Both the position numbers and the translations under genes were made by a program. A model generated the notes under the pieces. It had not been told where the DNA came from and did no database searches. It saw nothing but the letters and a program-made list of their open reading frames with translations. Shown piece after piece: positions 45,345 to 54,254 of a DNA stretch of 64,000 bases (positions within the stretch are counted from its first letter, which is position 1; each line of letters starts with the position of its first letter). Source of the DNA: Leadbetterella lacunae (GTDB lineage Bacteria > Bacteroidota > Bacteroidia > Cytophagales > Spirosomataceae); assembly GCF_042649125.1 (NCBI RefSeq), contig NZ_JBHRYQ010000001.1:310001-374000 (forward strand), in the 5' to 3' direction.

Positions 45345-45713
45345 TTATTTTATTATTTGAATAGCATTAATTAAATCGATTCTTTTTCTTCTAGAAATAA
45401 CACACTGATTATCATGTGTTAAATAAGCTTTTGTGCCGTCTATAGACTTGAGGTATCGGGTGTTTATGATATGGGACCTGTGCACCCTGACCATGTTTCT
45501 TACACCCAAAAGTCGCTCTTGTAATTTTTGAATATTAGTGCTTACTATAATCCTTTTGCCATCATTTAAATGAATATAAGAATAGCTCGTCTCCGCCGAT
45601 ATCATCACTATTTCGGACGAGCTCAAGTAGGTTCTGCTACCTACATGGATTTGGCTAAAAGGCGAAAGTCTTTTGTCTGTCGTCTCTATTATTTTCTTTC
45701 TCTGTGTTTTCAT
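45345..45713 (-). CDS. LytTR-family DNA-binding regulator
   Basis: A 122-residue stand-alone LytTR DNA-binding domain. Motifs: IHVGSRTYLSSSEIVMISAE, SYIHLNDGKRIIVST, LQERLLGVRNMVRVHRSHII, NTRYLKSIDG and the last strand CVISRRKRIDL. No receiver domain is present, so its activity is not controlled by direct phosphorylation. I chose the ATG at 45713; the open frame begins with TTG six codons earlier. It follows the restored C1q frame by one base (TAACATG) and leads the beta-helix gene by 5 nt. It is the only regulator in this surface-protein operon and the best candidate to bind the shared operator. Confidence 0.88.
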   Translation of the reverse strand: MKTQRKKIIETTDKRLSPFSQIHVGSRTYLSSSEIVMISAETSYSYIHLNDGKRIIVSTNIQKLQERLLGVRNMVRVHRSHIINTRYLKSIDGTKAYLTHDNQCVISRRKRIDLINAIQIIK

Positions 45714-45714
45714 G

Positions 45715-45824
45715 TTATTGTTTTTTATCAAAGCAATTTATAGCCTCTATTATATGACCCGAAAATCGGACGCTCTCAGAGATTCCCGAATTATTAAATG
45801 CAACAGAACCCGATGCAGAATTCC
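45715..45824 (-). pseudogene. Out-of-frame 3' end of the C1q-like gene
   Basis: One base out of frame with the stop at 45825, the codons read RNSASGSVAFNNSGISESVR, then FSGHII, ending in TAA at 45715. RNSASG and the ISESVRFSGHII block are what C1q-like domains of Bacteroidota have at their C-terminus. One extra T in the T5 run at 45827-45831 would join both parts. Confidence 0.7.
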
Positions 45825-46748
45825 TTAAAAAGTCGGTGCTATTTTATCTCCAGCATTCAGTTTTATTATAGCAGTGTAGGTATGAGAATTTTCTATGTTA
45901 CTCCCTTGTCTAAAAGACAGAAATAGGGGTACACTTGGCGTATTGCCGACACCTACCGTGTAAATACCAAAGGTGAAGTTATTTGCCGATAAAAAACCAC
46001 CTACAAAATCAAATTGGTAAATACCATCTACTGGAGCTCTAAAATAATGGAAGTCGTTATCGCCTTGAATATCCACAAAAACAGTGGCATCACAGATATC
46101 AAATACTTTCGTGACGAATGGTAAAAATTGGACTGTGCTGCCAGAAATATCTGCTTTTAGAGTTCTTGTAAGGGAAAAGCTACATTTGCTTATACAGTTG
46201 CCATCTGCCCATTTGGCATTGCCGGTTTCGTCTGTAGAAAATAAAATATAACCTGGTTTTTCGTTTATATTTTGAAGTCTAATGTTTCCGATTGAATTAA
46301 ACTCAAATCCACTTAAGTCACTGTTTTCTAATGTAAATGCATTATCTGAACTCGAAATTCCGCCATAATATGGAAGACTCAAACTAAAACTAGGGAATGT
46401 GGCCCAAACGGCGTTTCCGTTTGCATCAGAGGAGCGGAGGTATCGGCCGGCTGCGGCACCCGTAGGAATCTGTAAACTTCCCGGAATTTTTACTTTTACT
46501 ATTGGCGAGCTAGGGATTATTTCTGTGGAGGTGCTGCCTATTTGCCAAAATGCTGAGCTTAAAGGTATGGACTGCCAACTGGCATTTCCTTTGGCATCTG
46601 AAGTTAGTACTTTTCCAGAGGCTTCGTTGTGGTTTTTTATCCGAAGTTTAGAATTGATGATTGTTGAATCCGTACGTAATTCTACGGTTTGTGCTTTTGT
46701 GATGTAAACACCAATGAACACGAATAACAATATAAATGAAACTCTCAT
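45825..46748 (-). CDS. Secreted C1q-like protein, frameshifted near its C-terminus
   Basis: A 307-residue protein as it stands. Signal peptide 1-19 (ITKAQ). Three repeats of the type VLTSDAKGNASW / YLRSSDANGNAVW / LFSTDETGNAKW, common in Bacteroidota surface proteins and tail-fibre-like stalks, occupy about 45-180. A C1q/TNF-like domain starts near residue 210 (FHYFRAPVDGIYQFDFVGG, then IIKLNAGDKIAP). The stop at 45825 cuts the last two strands of that domain, whose coding sequence follows one frame over up to 45715. First gene of the LytTR operon, with the shared operator 48 bp upstream. Confidence 0.8.
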   Translation of the reverse strand: MRVSFILLFVFIGVYITKAQTVELRTDSTIINSKLRIKNHNEASGKVLTSDAKGNASWQSIPLSSAFWQIGSTSTEIIPSSPIVKVKIPGSLQIPTGAAAGRYLRSSDANGNAVWATFPSFSLSLPYYGGISSSDNAFTLENSDLSGFEFNSIGNIRLQNINEKPGYILFSTDETGNAKWADGNCISKCSFSLTRTLKADISGSTVQFLPFVTKVFDICDATVFVDIQGDNDFHYFRAPVDGIYQFDFVGGFLSANNFTFGIYTVGVGNTPSVPLFLSFRQGSNIENSHTYTAIIKLNAGDKIAPTF

Positions 46749-46768
46749 AGCTTTGTTTTGATTTGGTA

Positions 46769-46817
46769 CAAAGCTAGTTTTGCTTATTGAGCGGTGGTAC
46801 TACTAATGTTAGTAGGG
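46769..46817 (-). promoter_or_regulatory. Promoter and shared operator of the C1q-LytTR operon
   Basis: The 22-bp block at 46796-46817 is identical to that at 39729-39750 and holds CTACTAA-CA-TTAGTAG (46800-46815). It lies 19 bp before TAGCTTTG (46769-46776), and the ATG follows after 20 bp. Flanking sequence differs between the two sites apart from an AAAGCT or AAAAGCT just before each ATG, so the 22-bp block, spacing and -7 box are selectively conserved. Confidence 0.7.
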
Positions 46818-46861
46818 TTTTATCAAATGGTTAATCTTAATAGTGGATTTGGGTTAGTTTT

Positions 46862-47533
46862 TCACAAAATCATGCCGTCTTCCATTTCTATTATTCGGTC
46901 CGTTTTTCGTGCGAAGTCTTCGTCGTGCGTAACTATGAGTAGCGATAGGTTTTGTTCGTGGCTGAGTTGTTTAAATATATTAAATACATTTTCGGCGTTT
47001 TTACTGTCCAAATTTCCGGTAGGCTCATCGCCCATAATAATTTTGGGGTTATTTATAAGTGCTCGGGCTATGGATGCCCGCTGCTTTTGCCCTCCCGAAA
47101 TCTTCGATGCTTTTTTGTGAGCTTCATTTACGATGCCGAGCATGTCGAGCTTTTCCATCGCATTTTTTTTGATTACCGACTCACTCTCTTTGCCTAGTTT
47201 GAGGGCAGGAAGCATCACGTTTTTTAGAACGGTAAACTCCGGCAATAAGTAATGAAACTGAAACACAAAGCCAATCTTTTCGCTTCTGATACGGGCTAGT
47301 TCGTCGCGGTGGAGGTTCGTCATTTTTTGACCATCCAAAAAAAGCTCCCCCTCATAACTGGTGTCCATAGTAGAAAGTATATAGAGCAGCGTAGATTTTC
47401 CACAACCCGACTTACCCATAATAGACACAAACTCTTTGGCCTGTAGCTGAAATGTGATGTCTTTTAAAACCTGAAATTTGACAGGCTCTATAAAGTACTT
47501 ATTGATATTTTTGGTTTCTAATATTGGTGTCAT
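46862..47533 (-). CDS. ABC transporter ATP-binding protein (LolD/MacB type)
   Basis: A 223-residue ATPase. Walker A GKSGCGKST (40-48), Q-loop in FVFQFHYLLPEFTVL, signature ISGGQKQRASIARAL, Walker B IIMGDEPTGNLDS and the H-loop VTHDEDFA are intact. The 'HRDELARIRSEKIGFVFQ' stretch is typical of the MacB/LolD group that powers mechanotransmission rather than import. It follows the FtsX-type permease gene by 8 nt and completes an adaptor-permease-ATPase operon. Confidence 0.93.
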   Translation of the reverse strand: MTPILETKNINKYFIEPVKFQVLKDITFQLQAKEFVSIMGKSGCGKSTLLYILSTMDTSYEGELFLDGQKMTNLHRDELARIRSEKIGFVFQFHYLLPEFTVLKNVMLPALKLGKESESVIKKNAMEKLDMLGIVNEAHKKASKISGGQKQRASIARALINNPKIIMGDEPTGNLDSKNAENVFNIFKQLSHEQNLSLLIVTHDEDFARKTDRIIEMEDGMIL

Positions 47534-47541
47534 GCTAGGGT

Positions 47542-48804
47542 TTATTGTCCTCTGATTATTTCTACAGGATCTATTTTTTCGGCTTTACGAGCAGGCAGGT
47601 AACCCGCTAAAAACGTGGATATTAAGGCAAAGCCAATTCCCGCGAAATAAAACATGGGGTTGTAATTTATCGGATAGGTTTTGATGGTTGGCAGTGCTTC
47701 GGTTACAAACGGTACGTTGTCTATAAAAGCCGAGCCGCCGTAGCCAATGGCGATACCTAAACTGCCTCCTAAAAGGCCAATGATGAGGGCTTGGGTTATA
47801 AATATCCATTTGACATCGGCACCCGTAAATCCGGTCGCTTTTAATATGGCGATGTCATTCATTTTTTCATAAATAAACATGTTCAAAATATTATAAATAC
47901 CAAAACCCGCTACTATCAAAAGCGTAATAGAAACTGCATAAGAAATCAGGTTTCGGATGCTTGATCCCGTGTCAAACTGAGCATTGGCAGTTTTAATATC
48001 CAAGGCATTTACTTCATACAAACTCTCTATAGTTTTAGACATGGGTACCGCCTGATTCATGTCAAAAAGTTTCACATGTATTCGGGTGATATAATTGCTT
48101 CCCATACCTAATATTTGCTGTGCCATGTCGAGGTTTACATAGCTCTGAATGTCGTCTACCTCCGCTAATCCACTCTGATAGATACCCGATATAATTAGGG
48201 AATATGTAGAACCACTTGTGTTCATCACTTGGATTTTATCACCAATAGTAAGCGAAAGTTTTTTTGCAATGCCTGATCCTAACAGTATCGCGTTTTTTCT
48301 TTTCAAAAGGCTGTTTATGTCGCCCTCAACTATATAGTCTTTAAAGTTAAAAAGTCTTGCTTCTTCGGCTACCTCAATGCCGTTTATTACACCGCCCAGT
48401 TTGTTAGAGCCCGCCAAATAAAACACTTTGCAGGTAGTTTGTAAACTTGCTCCGTTTACTTTTTTGTTGTTTCTTAGTTCGGCCAAAAGGGGCAAAGCAT
48501 TGTGAATCCGTTCAAGTTTTAATTTGGGTTTTATAGAATGAATATAATTTAGATTTCCATCTATTTTGCTTAGCTTATCTATGGGTTGGGTTTCGGAAGG
48601 TTCTATTTTGTTAAAAAGCTGAATATGAGGTGTTCGGTTAAGTACAAGGCCGTCCAGGAGGTCGTTTAGCCCCGTCATGAAACTCATCAAAATAATAAAC
48701 GTGCCGATACCGAAAGTCACGCCCAAAGCTGCCACAGCGGTCTGCTTTTTCTTCGAAATTAAATGTGTTTTTGATATGTCTAAAATTAGTTTTAAGTCGC
48801 TCAT
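47542..48804 (-). CDS. ABC transporter permease (FtsX/MacB type)
   Basis: A 420-residue permease with the MacB/LolC layout: one membrane helix near 22-45, a large periplasmic domain (about 50-285), then three helices (about 290-312, 335-365, 382-405). The ending YLPARKAEKIDPVEIIRGQ is the family's C-terminal coupling sequence. It probably works with the HlyD-type adaptor to move a substrate from the periplasm outward. Its ATG overlaps the adaptor stop codon by one base (TAATG). Confidence 0.9.
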   Translation of the reverse strand: MSDLKLILDISKTHLISKKKQTAVAALGVTFGIGTFIILMSFMTGLNDLLDGLVLNRTPHIQLFNKIEPSETQPIDKLSKIDGNLNYIHSIKPKLKLERIHNALPLLAELRNNKKVNGASLQTTCKVFYLAGSNKLGGVINGIEVAEEARLFNFKDYIVEGDINSLLKRKNAILLGSGIAKKLSLTIGDKIQVMNTSGSTYSLIISGIYQSGLAEVDDIQSYVNLDMAQQILGMGSNYITRIHVKLFDMNQAVPMSKTIESLYEVNALDIKTANAQFDTGSSIRNLISYAVSITLLIVAGFGIYNILNMFIYEKMNDIAILKATGFTGADVKWIFITQALIIGLLGGSLGIAIGYGGSAFIDNVPFVTEALPTIKTYPINYNPMFYFAGIGFALISTFLAGYLPARKAEKIDPVEIIRGQ

Positions 48805-49886
48805 TATTTTTTCTGTTTTATCAAAGTGGTGGTAGAATCTATTCCTGAGATAATCTCAACAAACTCCATGTTTTTAAGTCCAGGAACCACTTCTTTTTCG
48901 CCGTCTTCGGTCATTACTTTATTTCCTGGAAGCAAATAATCTGTTGGAATAGTGAGCACACCTTTCCGCTTTGAAATAATAATATTAGCCTCTCCCGAAA
49001 GTCCGTTATAAAGTTTTGGTGGGTTTTCTACAAAATGACTTTCCACTTTAAAAGTCTGCGTGGCCTCGTCTTTTTTAGGGAATATCTTCGTGATTTTTGC
49101 TTCAAATACCTGTTTCGGATATGCATCTAGCGATATGGCGACTATGTCGCCTACATTTATTTTGGTAATGTCTATTTCATCAATATCCATTTTGATTTTA
49201 AAAGTGCTCACACTTCCTATCTCTGCAAATGGCTCTTGTTGATTTATGAGCTCGCCCACTTCTTTAAATAAATTATAAACCCTTCCCGAAATTTCAGATT
49301 TAACCGTGTATTCTTTCAAAGAAGTTCGTTCTGAACTTACTCGGTTCGCAGCCTTTTGGTACGAATTTCTGAGATTTACAGAAGTCTGTGCATATTTTTC
49401 CTGAAGCGACTTTAACGTGTTTTGTGAAGTTTTATAGGTGATTTTTGCTTTGTCAAAATCTAAGGCTGAACCAATGTTTTGTTTCCAGAGATTCTCTTGT
49501 CTTCTAAAGTTAATAGAGTCGAGTTGCAGCTTTTGTTTCTGAGTTTGAATATCAAGTTGTATGTTTTTTAAAAGACTTTCTTCTCCGTTTAGGTTTGCCT
49601 TGGTTTGGGCCAAATCTAACTGTGCGTCTATTATTCTATTGTCTACTAATGAGGTCGTTACTTTAAATAATACTTGCCCTTTTGTTACGGTGTCTCCTTC
49701 TTCTACTGCTATTTTCTCTATTACGCCCGGCATGGTTGTATACGGAAAATACGACTCCTCGGGTCCCACCGAAACGGAGGCATAGACCGACTCCGTGATA
49801 TCGTTTAAGCTAGGTTTGGTTTTTTCGTTGTCAGACTTACATGCCAAAAAGAGTACCGAACTTATAATGAAAATGAAGTTTCTCAT
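48804..49886 (-). CDS. HlyD/MacA-type periplasmic adaptor lipoprotein
   Basis: A 360-residue lipoprotein (lipobox in LFLACKSD). It has the membrane-fusion-protein order: lipoyl half VIEKIAVEEGDTVTKGQVLF, a helical hairpin about 75-185 (LDLAQTKANLNGEESLLKNI then LQEKYAQTSVNLRNSY), second lipoyl half SGRVYNLFKEVGELINQQEP, and a beta-barrel domain. It links the inner-membrane permease to an outer-membrane channel. The ATG at 49886 was chosen because the lipoprotein signal starts there; the frame is open 34 codons further. No TolC gene is nearby. Substrate unknown. Confidence 0.9.
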   Translation of the reverse strand: MRNFIFIISSVLFLACKSDNEKTKPSLNDITESVYASVSVGPEESYFPYTTMPGVIEKIAVEEGDTVTKGQVLFKVTTSLVDNRIIDAQLDLAQTKANLNGEESLLKNIQLDIQTQKQKLQLDSINFRRQENLWKQNIGSALDFDKAKITYKTSQNTLKSLQEKYAQTSVNLRNSYQKAANRVSSERTSLKEYTVKSEISGRVYNLFKEVGELINQQEPFAEIGSVSTFKIKMDIDEIDITKINVGDIVAISLDAYPKQVFEAKITKIFPKKDEATQTFKVESHFVENPPKLYNGLSGEANIIISKRKGVLTIPTDYLLPGNKVMTEDGEKEVVPGLKNMEFVEIISGIDSTTTLIKQKK

Positions 49887-50110
49887 AAATGATTGTGATA
49901 AAGTATTTTTTATAATACGATTTCGAGGTTTTTTGATTCCAAAACAACAAAGTAGGCTTTGCCCTAGCCGTGTATGTAAAGCAAGCACTTTTGGGCGTGT
50001 TTTTATATGATTTTACTCATACTATCAGCTGACATGTATAGACTGCGGGTATAAACAAACGCCATAATATAAGAATGGGTAGGCAGCTTAATAGCAATAA
50101 AAACTTCAAG

Positions 50111-51133
50111 TTATTTCATGCCCGCGTCTACCTCTTTTATGAATTTTATTACCCCATCCATAAATACCTTTTGGTCGTCCCACATAGCGAGGTGGCTACC
50201 GTTGGGACAATAGAGATAAGAACCATTTTGCACCATTTTGCTCTGTTCTTCCATGGCTTTGGGGTCCATGGTGTCGTGTTTTGCACCTATCATTAACGTA
50301 GGTGTTGTTATTTCTTTCAGTCGGTTTTTTATGTCCCAATTGGCAAGTCTACCACTTATACCAAACTCGCTCGGTCCTTGCATAAGGGTGTAAATTTCAC
50401 CGTTTACGTGTTTCATTGCTCTATTAAAGCCATCCGGCCATTCTTTAAGTCTACACAAATGCTCTTGATAAAAATTAGGGATCAGCAGTTCCATGTATCT
50501 CGGATTAGCAAAGTCTTTTTTGGCTTCCAAAGCTTTAACTTCGGTGAGTACCTCGGGTTTCATTTGCTTGCCTAGTACCTCTTCGGCGTATTTGCCATAC
50601 TCAGGAGCACTTGCTACCATGTTGGCCACTATCATTCCCTTTAAATTCTTTTGATACTTTAGTGCATATTCCATGGCCAATATTCCGCCCCAGGAGTTAC
50701 CCAATACATAAAAATTTGTGCTATCGGCGTTTATGGCTTTTCTGACTTGTTCTACTTCTTCCACAAACCTTTCGGTTGTCCAAAGGCTTAGGTCAGTGGG
50801 TTGGTCGCTGTAGTACGAACCCAACTGGTCGTATTCATAAAACTCAAATGCTTCTTTTTGGAAAAACGTCTCAAAGCACTCCATGTATTCGTGGGTCATA
50901 GCTGGCCCGCCATGAAGGAGCAGGATTTTGATTTTGGGGTTACTGCCAAAGCGTTTGGTCCAAACTTTAAAGTCTCCCACAGGCGTGGTTATGGGTATCA
51001 TTTTTACACCGCCTGCTTCCACTTCTTCTCCATAAGAAAAGTAGGTACTAAGTGGGCTTTCTTTCTCAGTTTCGGTTTTTGGTTTACAAGAAATAAAAAA
51101 GAAAAAGCTTAAAATCAGGAGGGTTACTTTCAT
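50111..51133 (-). CDS. Alpha/beta-hydrolase lipoprotein, proline iminopeptidase-like
   Basis: A 340-residue lipoprotein (Cys16 in FFISCKPK). The oxyanion motif HGGPAMTH (74-81), nucleophile Ser147 in LGNSWGG, the acid in MIGAKHDTMDP and His in CPNGSHLAMWD form a full catalytic triad. The HGGP motif and 'YDQLGSYYSDQP' are typical of S33 proline iminopeptidases, which remove N-terminal proline from peptides. Being lipidated, it should act in the periplasm or on the surface. Monocistronic. Confidence 0.87.
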   Translation of the reverse strand: MKVTLLILSFFFFISCKPKTETEKESPLSTYFSYGEEVEAGGVKMIPITTPVGDFKVWTKRFGSNPKIKILLLHGGPAMTHEYMECFETFFQKEAFEFYEYDQLGSYYSDQPTDLSLWTTERFVEEVEQVRKAINADSTNFYVLGNSWGGILAMEYALKYQKNLKGMIVANMVASAPEYGKYAEEVLGKQMKPEVLTEVKALEAKKDFANPRYMELLIPNFYQEHLCRLKEWPDGFNRAMKHVNGEIYTLMQGPSEFGISGRLANWDIKNRLKEITTPTLMIGAKHDTMDPKAMEEQSKMVQNGSYLYCPNGSHLAMWDDQKVFMDGVIKFIKEVDAGMK

Positions 51134-51195
51134 TTGGCTATGTCTTTAAAGTGTTTGAAATTTGAATAGGTATTTCAAATTTACAAAAAAAACAC

Positions 51196-52536
51196 TTACT
51201 TTTTAAGAAATGATTTTAGCCAATAAGCAGATTTCTTTAGTGTTCTTTTTTGAGAAATAAAATCATTGTAGATAATTCCGAAGCGAGGTTTTATGCCATC
51301 GGCCCATTCAAAATTATCCACCAAAGTCCAGATGAAATAGCCTTTGAGTTTTATGCCTTTTTTTATCGCTTTTTTACAAATTTTAAAGGTCTTTTGAAAA
51401 TACTTAATTCTGTTTTGGTCGTCTATTTCTCCATTTAAAATTTCTTCGTCAAAACATTGACCTGACTCTGTAATATAAATCTGTTTTACGTTTTCGTAAG
51501 CACTGTATTTTTCTAACATTTTCATAAGGCCTTTCGGATAAATCTCCATGCCCATGTTATTTATTTTGGCGTTTCTTTTTTCGGCGGCAATCTGGTTTGC
51601 AAATAGCAGAGGTGGGAAAAGGCTGTACTGGGCCACTATTCTGAAATAATACTGAATACCAATAAAGTCAAAGTCAAATTTCATAAGGTCTTGGTCGCCG
51701 AGCTCAAAGTATTTCTCAATTTTTTTTAGCCCCGGAATCTCATCTGTGGGGTAGCCCAAACCCAAGGCCGGCTCAATAAAAAAGCGATTTAAAAGTGCAT
51801 CTAGCCTTTTGGCGGCTCCTACATGCCTTCTGAAAAAGTTCTTTGGTTTCACTACTGAACACGAAAAAGTGGTTCCCACAGAAGCCTCTTCTACGTTTTT
51901 GCGTATTATTCTGCCACCGATGGATTGGCATAAAGTAGCGTGATGTGCCGCAGGCAGGAAATTGCCCAAACCCCTACGGCCTGGGGCGTGTATGCCCATG
52001 AAATATCCCAAACCTACAAAACTCATGGGTTCGTTAAGCACCATCCATTTTTTTACTTTGGTGCCATATTCTTTGGTGCAAAACTCAGCAAAGTACGTGA
52101 ACCAGTTTAGAACCTCGCGGTTTGTCCAGCCACCTTCGTTTTCCAGTACTTGGGGCAGGTCCCAGTGATATAAAGTTACCCACGGCTCTATCTCGTTTTT
52201 GAGGCAACAATCTATCACTTTGTGGTAGAATTTTACACCTTTTTTGTTTGGTTCGCCTATACCATCCGGAAATATCCGCGACCACGAGAGCGAGAAGCGA
52301 AACGCACCAAGATTTAATGCTTTGATTTTTAAAATGTCTTCTTCGTATTTAGTGTAAAAGTCTGTGGCGATGTTTCCGTTTCCTTTTGTAAATTTCTTGT
52401 CGTTTGTGAAGGTATCCCAAATCGAGTTTTTTTTGCCGTGTTTGTCAAATGCACCTTCTGTTTGATAAGCAGATGTGGCTACTCCCCACACAAATTTTTT
52501 TGGAAAATCTTTAGCCGTAATTTTACCTAAAGGCAT
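51196..52536 (-). CDS. Glycoside hydrolase family 1 beta-glucosidase
   Basis: A 446-residue cytoplasmic enzyme with no signal peptide. N-terminal signature FPKKFVWGVATSAYQTEGAF. Acid/base Glu169 in VLNEPMSF; nucleophile Glu357 in IYITESGQ, where most members have ITENG. Substrate-binding motifs YHWDLPQ and FIWTLVDNFEWADG are present. It splits beta-glucosides (or galactosides) inside the cell, complementing the exported GH3 enzyme. The gene is single; the nearest same-strand gene is a MocR regulator. Confidence 0.93.
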   Translation of the reverse strand: MPLGKITAKDFPKKFVWGVATSAYQTEGAFDKHGKKNSIWDTFTNDKKFTKGNGNIATDFYTKYEEDILKIKALNLGAFRFSLSWSRIFPDGIGEPNKKGVKFYHKVIDCCLKNEIEPWVTLYHWDLPQVLENEGGWTNREVLNWFTYFAEFCTKEYGTKVKKWMVLNEPMSFVGLGYFMGIHAPGRRGLGNFLPAAHHATLCQSIGGRIIRKNVEEASVGTTFSCSVVKPKNFFRRHVGAAKRLDALLNRFFIEPALGLGYPTDEIPGLKKIEKYFELGDQDLMKFDFDFIGIQYYFRIVAQYSLFPPLLFANQIAAEKRNAKINNMGMEIYPKGLMKMLEKYSAYENVKQIYITESGQCFDEEILNGEIDDQNRIKYFQKTFKICKKAIKKGIKLKGYFIWTLVDNFEWADGIKPRFGIIYNDFISQKRTLKKSAYWLKSFLKK

Positions 52537-52692
52537 TTTATAAATTTAAATAAAATAACGCAAATCTACACTCTATATATCTTTTTAGGCCGATTTGTAT
52601 GCTATCAGAATATTAAGTTTTGGTAAATTTAATGTTAGCTCAGTAGCCAAATTTCCTTTTTTTTAATTAGTTTTTGAAAAAATAAAGAGCCT

Positions 52693-54153
52693 TCATTTTT
52701 TGAAAACCAATGAGCGTTTTAGAATTTCTACCGACTGCTCAAGTTGACTTTCATTTGACGAGGCAAAGCCAAGGCGTGTAGCATTTGGTTGTAGTTGCGG
52801 AGAATCAAACTGACTTCCATCTGATATATATAGGCCGTTTTTGAAGGCCAATAGGGCAGTGGCTACTAGGTCAATCTTTCTGTCAAATTTTGTCCAAATA
52901 GACATACCGCCTTCGGGCAAATCGTATTTAACAAAATCGGATAAATGTGTGTCTAACAGTTCACTAAAAACACCTCTTCTTTCGCGGTAGGTTTTCAGCG
53001 ATTTTCTGAGAAATCTTTCTAAAGTTCCGTCTTTTAAAATATCGGCTACGGCCATTTCTAGCATGTTGTCACCTTGGCGGTCTATTATTCTTCTGTGAAA
53101 CGCCAAGTGGTCTATGGCCTCCGTGGGTCCCACCAAATACCCAACCCTAAAGGCGGGCGAAATGCTTTTTGTAAACGAACCTGAGTAAAGCACGAGCCCT
53201 TCAGAGTCAGCACTGGCAAGTGGCAGTAGCGGCTTGCTTTGGTAGTGGAAATCGTAGTCGTAGTCGTCTTCAAAAATTATGAATCTGTATTTTTTGGCTA
53301 AATCTAATAGTTTAAGCCTTCTATCGGCTTTCATTATTACCGTGGTGGGGTAGTCGTGGTGCGGTGTTACATAGACCATTCGTAAGGGCATTTTTTTGCA
53401 CACTTCTTCCAGTGCGTCTATGCACATTCCACCTTCGTCGGTAGGTATTTCTATTAAATTGGCTCCCGCTTGCTGAAAACCAATTTTACCACTTTGCCAA
53501 CTCATTTGCCCCACGGCCACATTGTCATTTGGGTTAACAAAAGCCAAGTTAGATAAGTAAAAACCCATCACGGTGCCTCGCACTATCAGAATGTTTTCAG
53601 CTCCGATGTTTAGTCCTCGGGTTTTGTTTAGATATAGGGCAAGTTCAGACCGAAGTGCCAACACACCTTTGGTGTCTCCGTAGCCAAGTTTTTGGTAGAG
53701 ATTTCCTTTCGAAATATTGGTTTTGTATGCTCGGCTCAGTTCAGTTAGTGGTGCCAAACGCGGGTCTGGAAAGCCATCGTCTAAGTGTAAAGCCGAACTT
53801 GATTTGACTACTGGGCGTACAATAAATGGTTTGGGTGAAAACTCAAAACCTGCTTTTATGCGTTGTTTGGGCTGTTTTGAGAAGGCCTGGGGGTTTATTT
53901 CAGGCAAGGTGTCAGATATAAAAGTTCCTTTGCCAGCAACCGAAGAAAGCCAACCTTGGAGTACCAAGTCTTCGTAAACTTTTACTACTGTTTGCCTGTG
54001 AATTTTTAGTTCATCTGCCAGAAACCTACTACTTGGGAGCTTTTGTCCGCTACTGAGAATTCCGGTTCTGATCAACTGCTGAAACTGGTTTATCAACTGC
54101 GTCTGAATGGTCTCAGTTGGCTCAATTTTTAGAAGTGAAATTATCGGATTCAT
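52693..54153 (-). CDS. MocR-type regulator (GntR helix-turn-helix plus aminotransferase fold)
   Basis: A 486-residue protein. Residues 1-78 are a GntR winged helix (LPSSRFLADELKIHRQTVVK). The rest is a fold-type I PLP-binding domain, with the PLP lysine in YSGSFTKSISPAFRVGYLVGP and EDDYDYDFHYQ. MocR proteins such as PdxR sense PLP or an amino-acid adduct. It is divergent from a pyridoxamine-oxidase-like gene, so it probably controls that gene and itself through the tandem half-sites at 54158-54191. Confidence 0.92.
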   Translation of the reverse strand: MNPIISLLKIEPTETIQTQLINQFQQLIRTGILSSGQKLPSSRFLADELKIHRQTVVKVYEDLVLQGWLSSVAGKGTFISDTLPEINPQAFSKQPKQRIKAGFEFSPKPFIVRPVVKSSSALHLDDGFPDPRLAPLTELSRAYKTNISKGNLYQKLGYGDTKGVLALRSELALYLNKTRGLNIGAENILIVRGTVMGFYLSNLAFVNPNDNVAVGQMSWQSGKIGFQQAGANLIEIPTDEGGMCIDALEEVCKKMPLRMVYVTPHHDYPTTVIMKADRRLKLLDLAKKYRFIIFEDDYDYDFHYQSKPLLPLASADSEGLVLYSGSFTKSISPAFRVGYLVGPTEAIDHLAFHRRIIDRQGDNMLEMAVADILKDGTLERFLRKSLKTYRERRGVFSELLDTHLSDFVKYDLPEGGMSIWTKFDRKIDLVATALLAFKNGLYISDGSQFDSPQLQPNATRLGFASSNESQLEQSVEILKRSLVFKK

Positions 54154-54157
54154 GCAA

Positions 54158-54217
54158 AGTGGTCTATTCGATTTGTCAAAACTGGACTATTTTAATGATC
54201 CGCCAAAGGTATACTTT
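54158..54217 (+). promoter_or_regulatory. MocR operator half-sites and promoter of the FMN-oxidase-like gene
   Basis: AGTGGTCTATT (54158-54168) and ACTGGACTATT (54181-54191) agree at 9 of 11 positions as direct repeats 23 bp apart, the two-turn spacing usual for MocR dimers. Downstream, TACTTTTG (54210-54217) matches TAnnTTTG and would serve the gene starting at 54255. The repeats lie within 40 bp of both divergent starts. Confidence 0.6.
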
Positions 54218-54254
54218 TGTTTCAGAAAATATAACATTTGAAATCAGAAAATTT

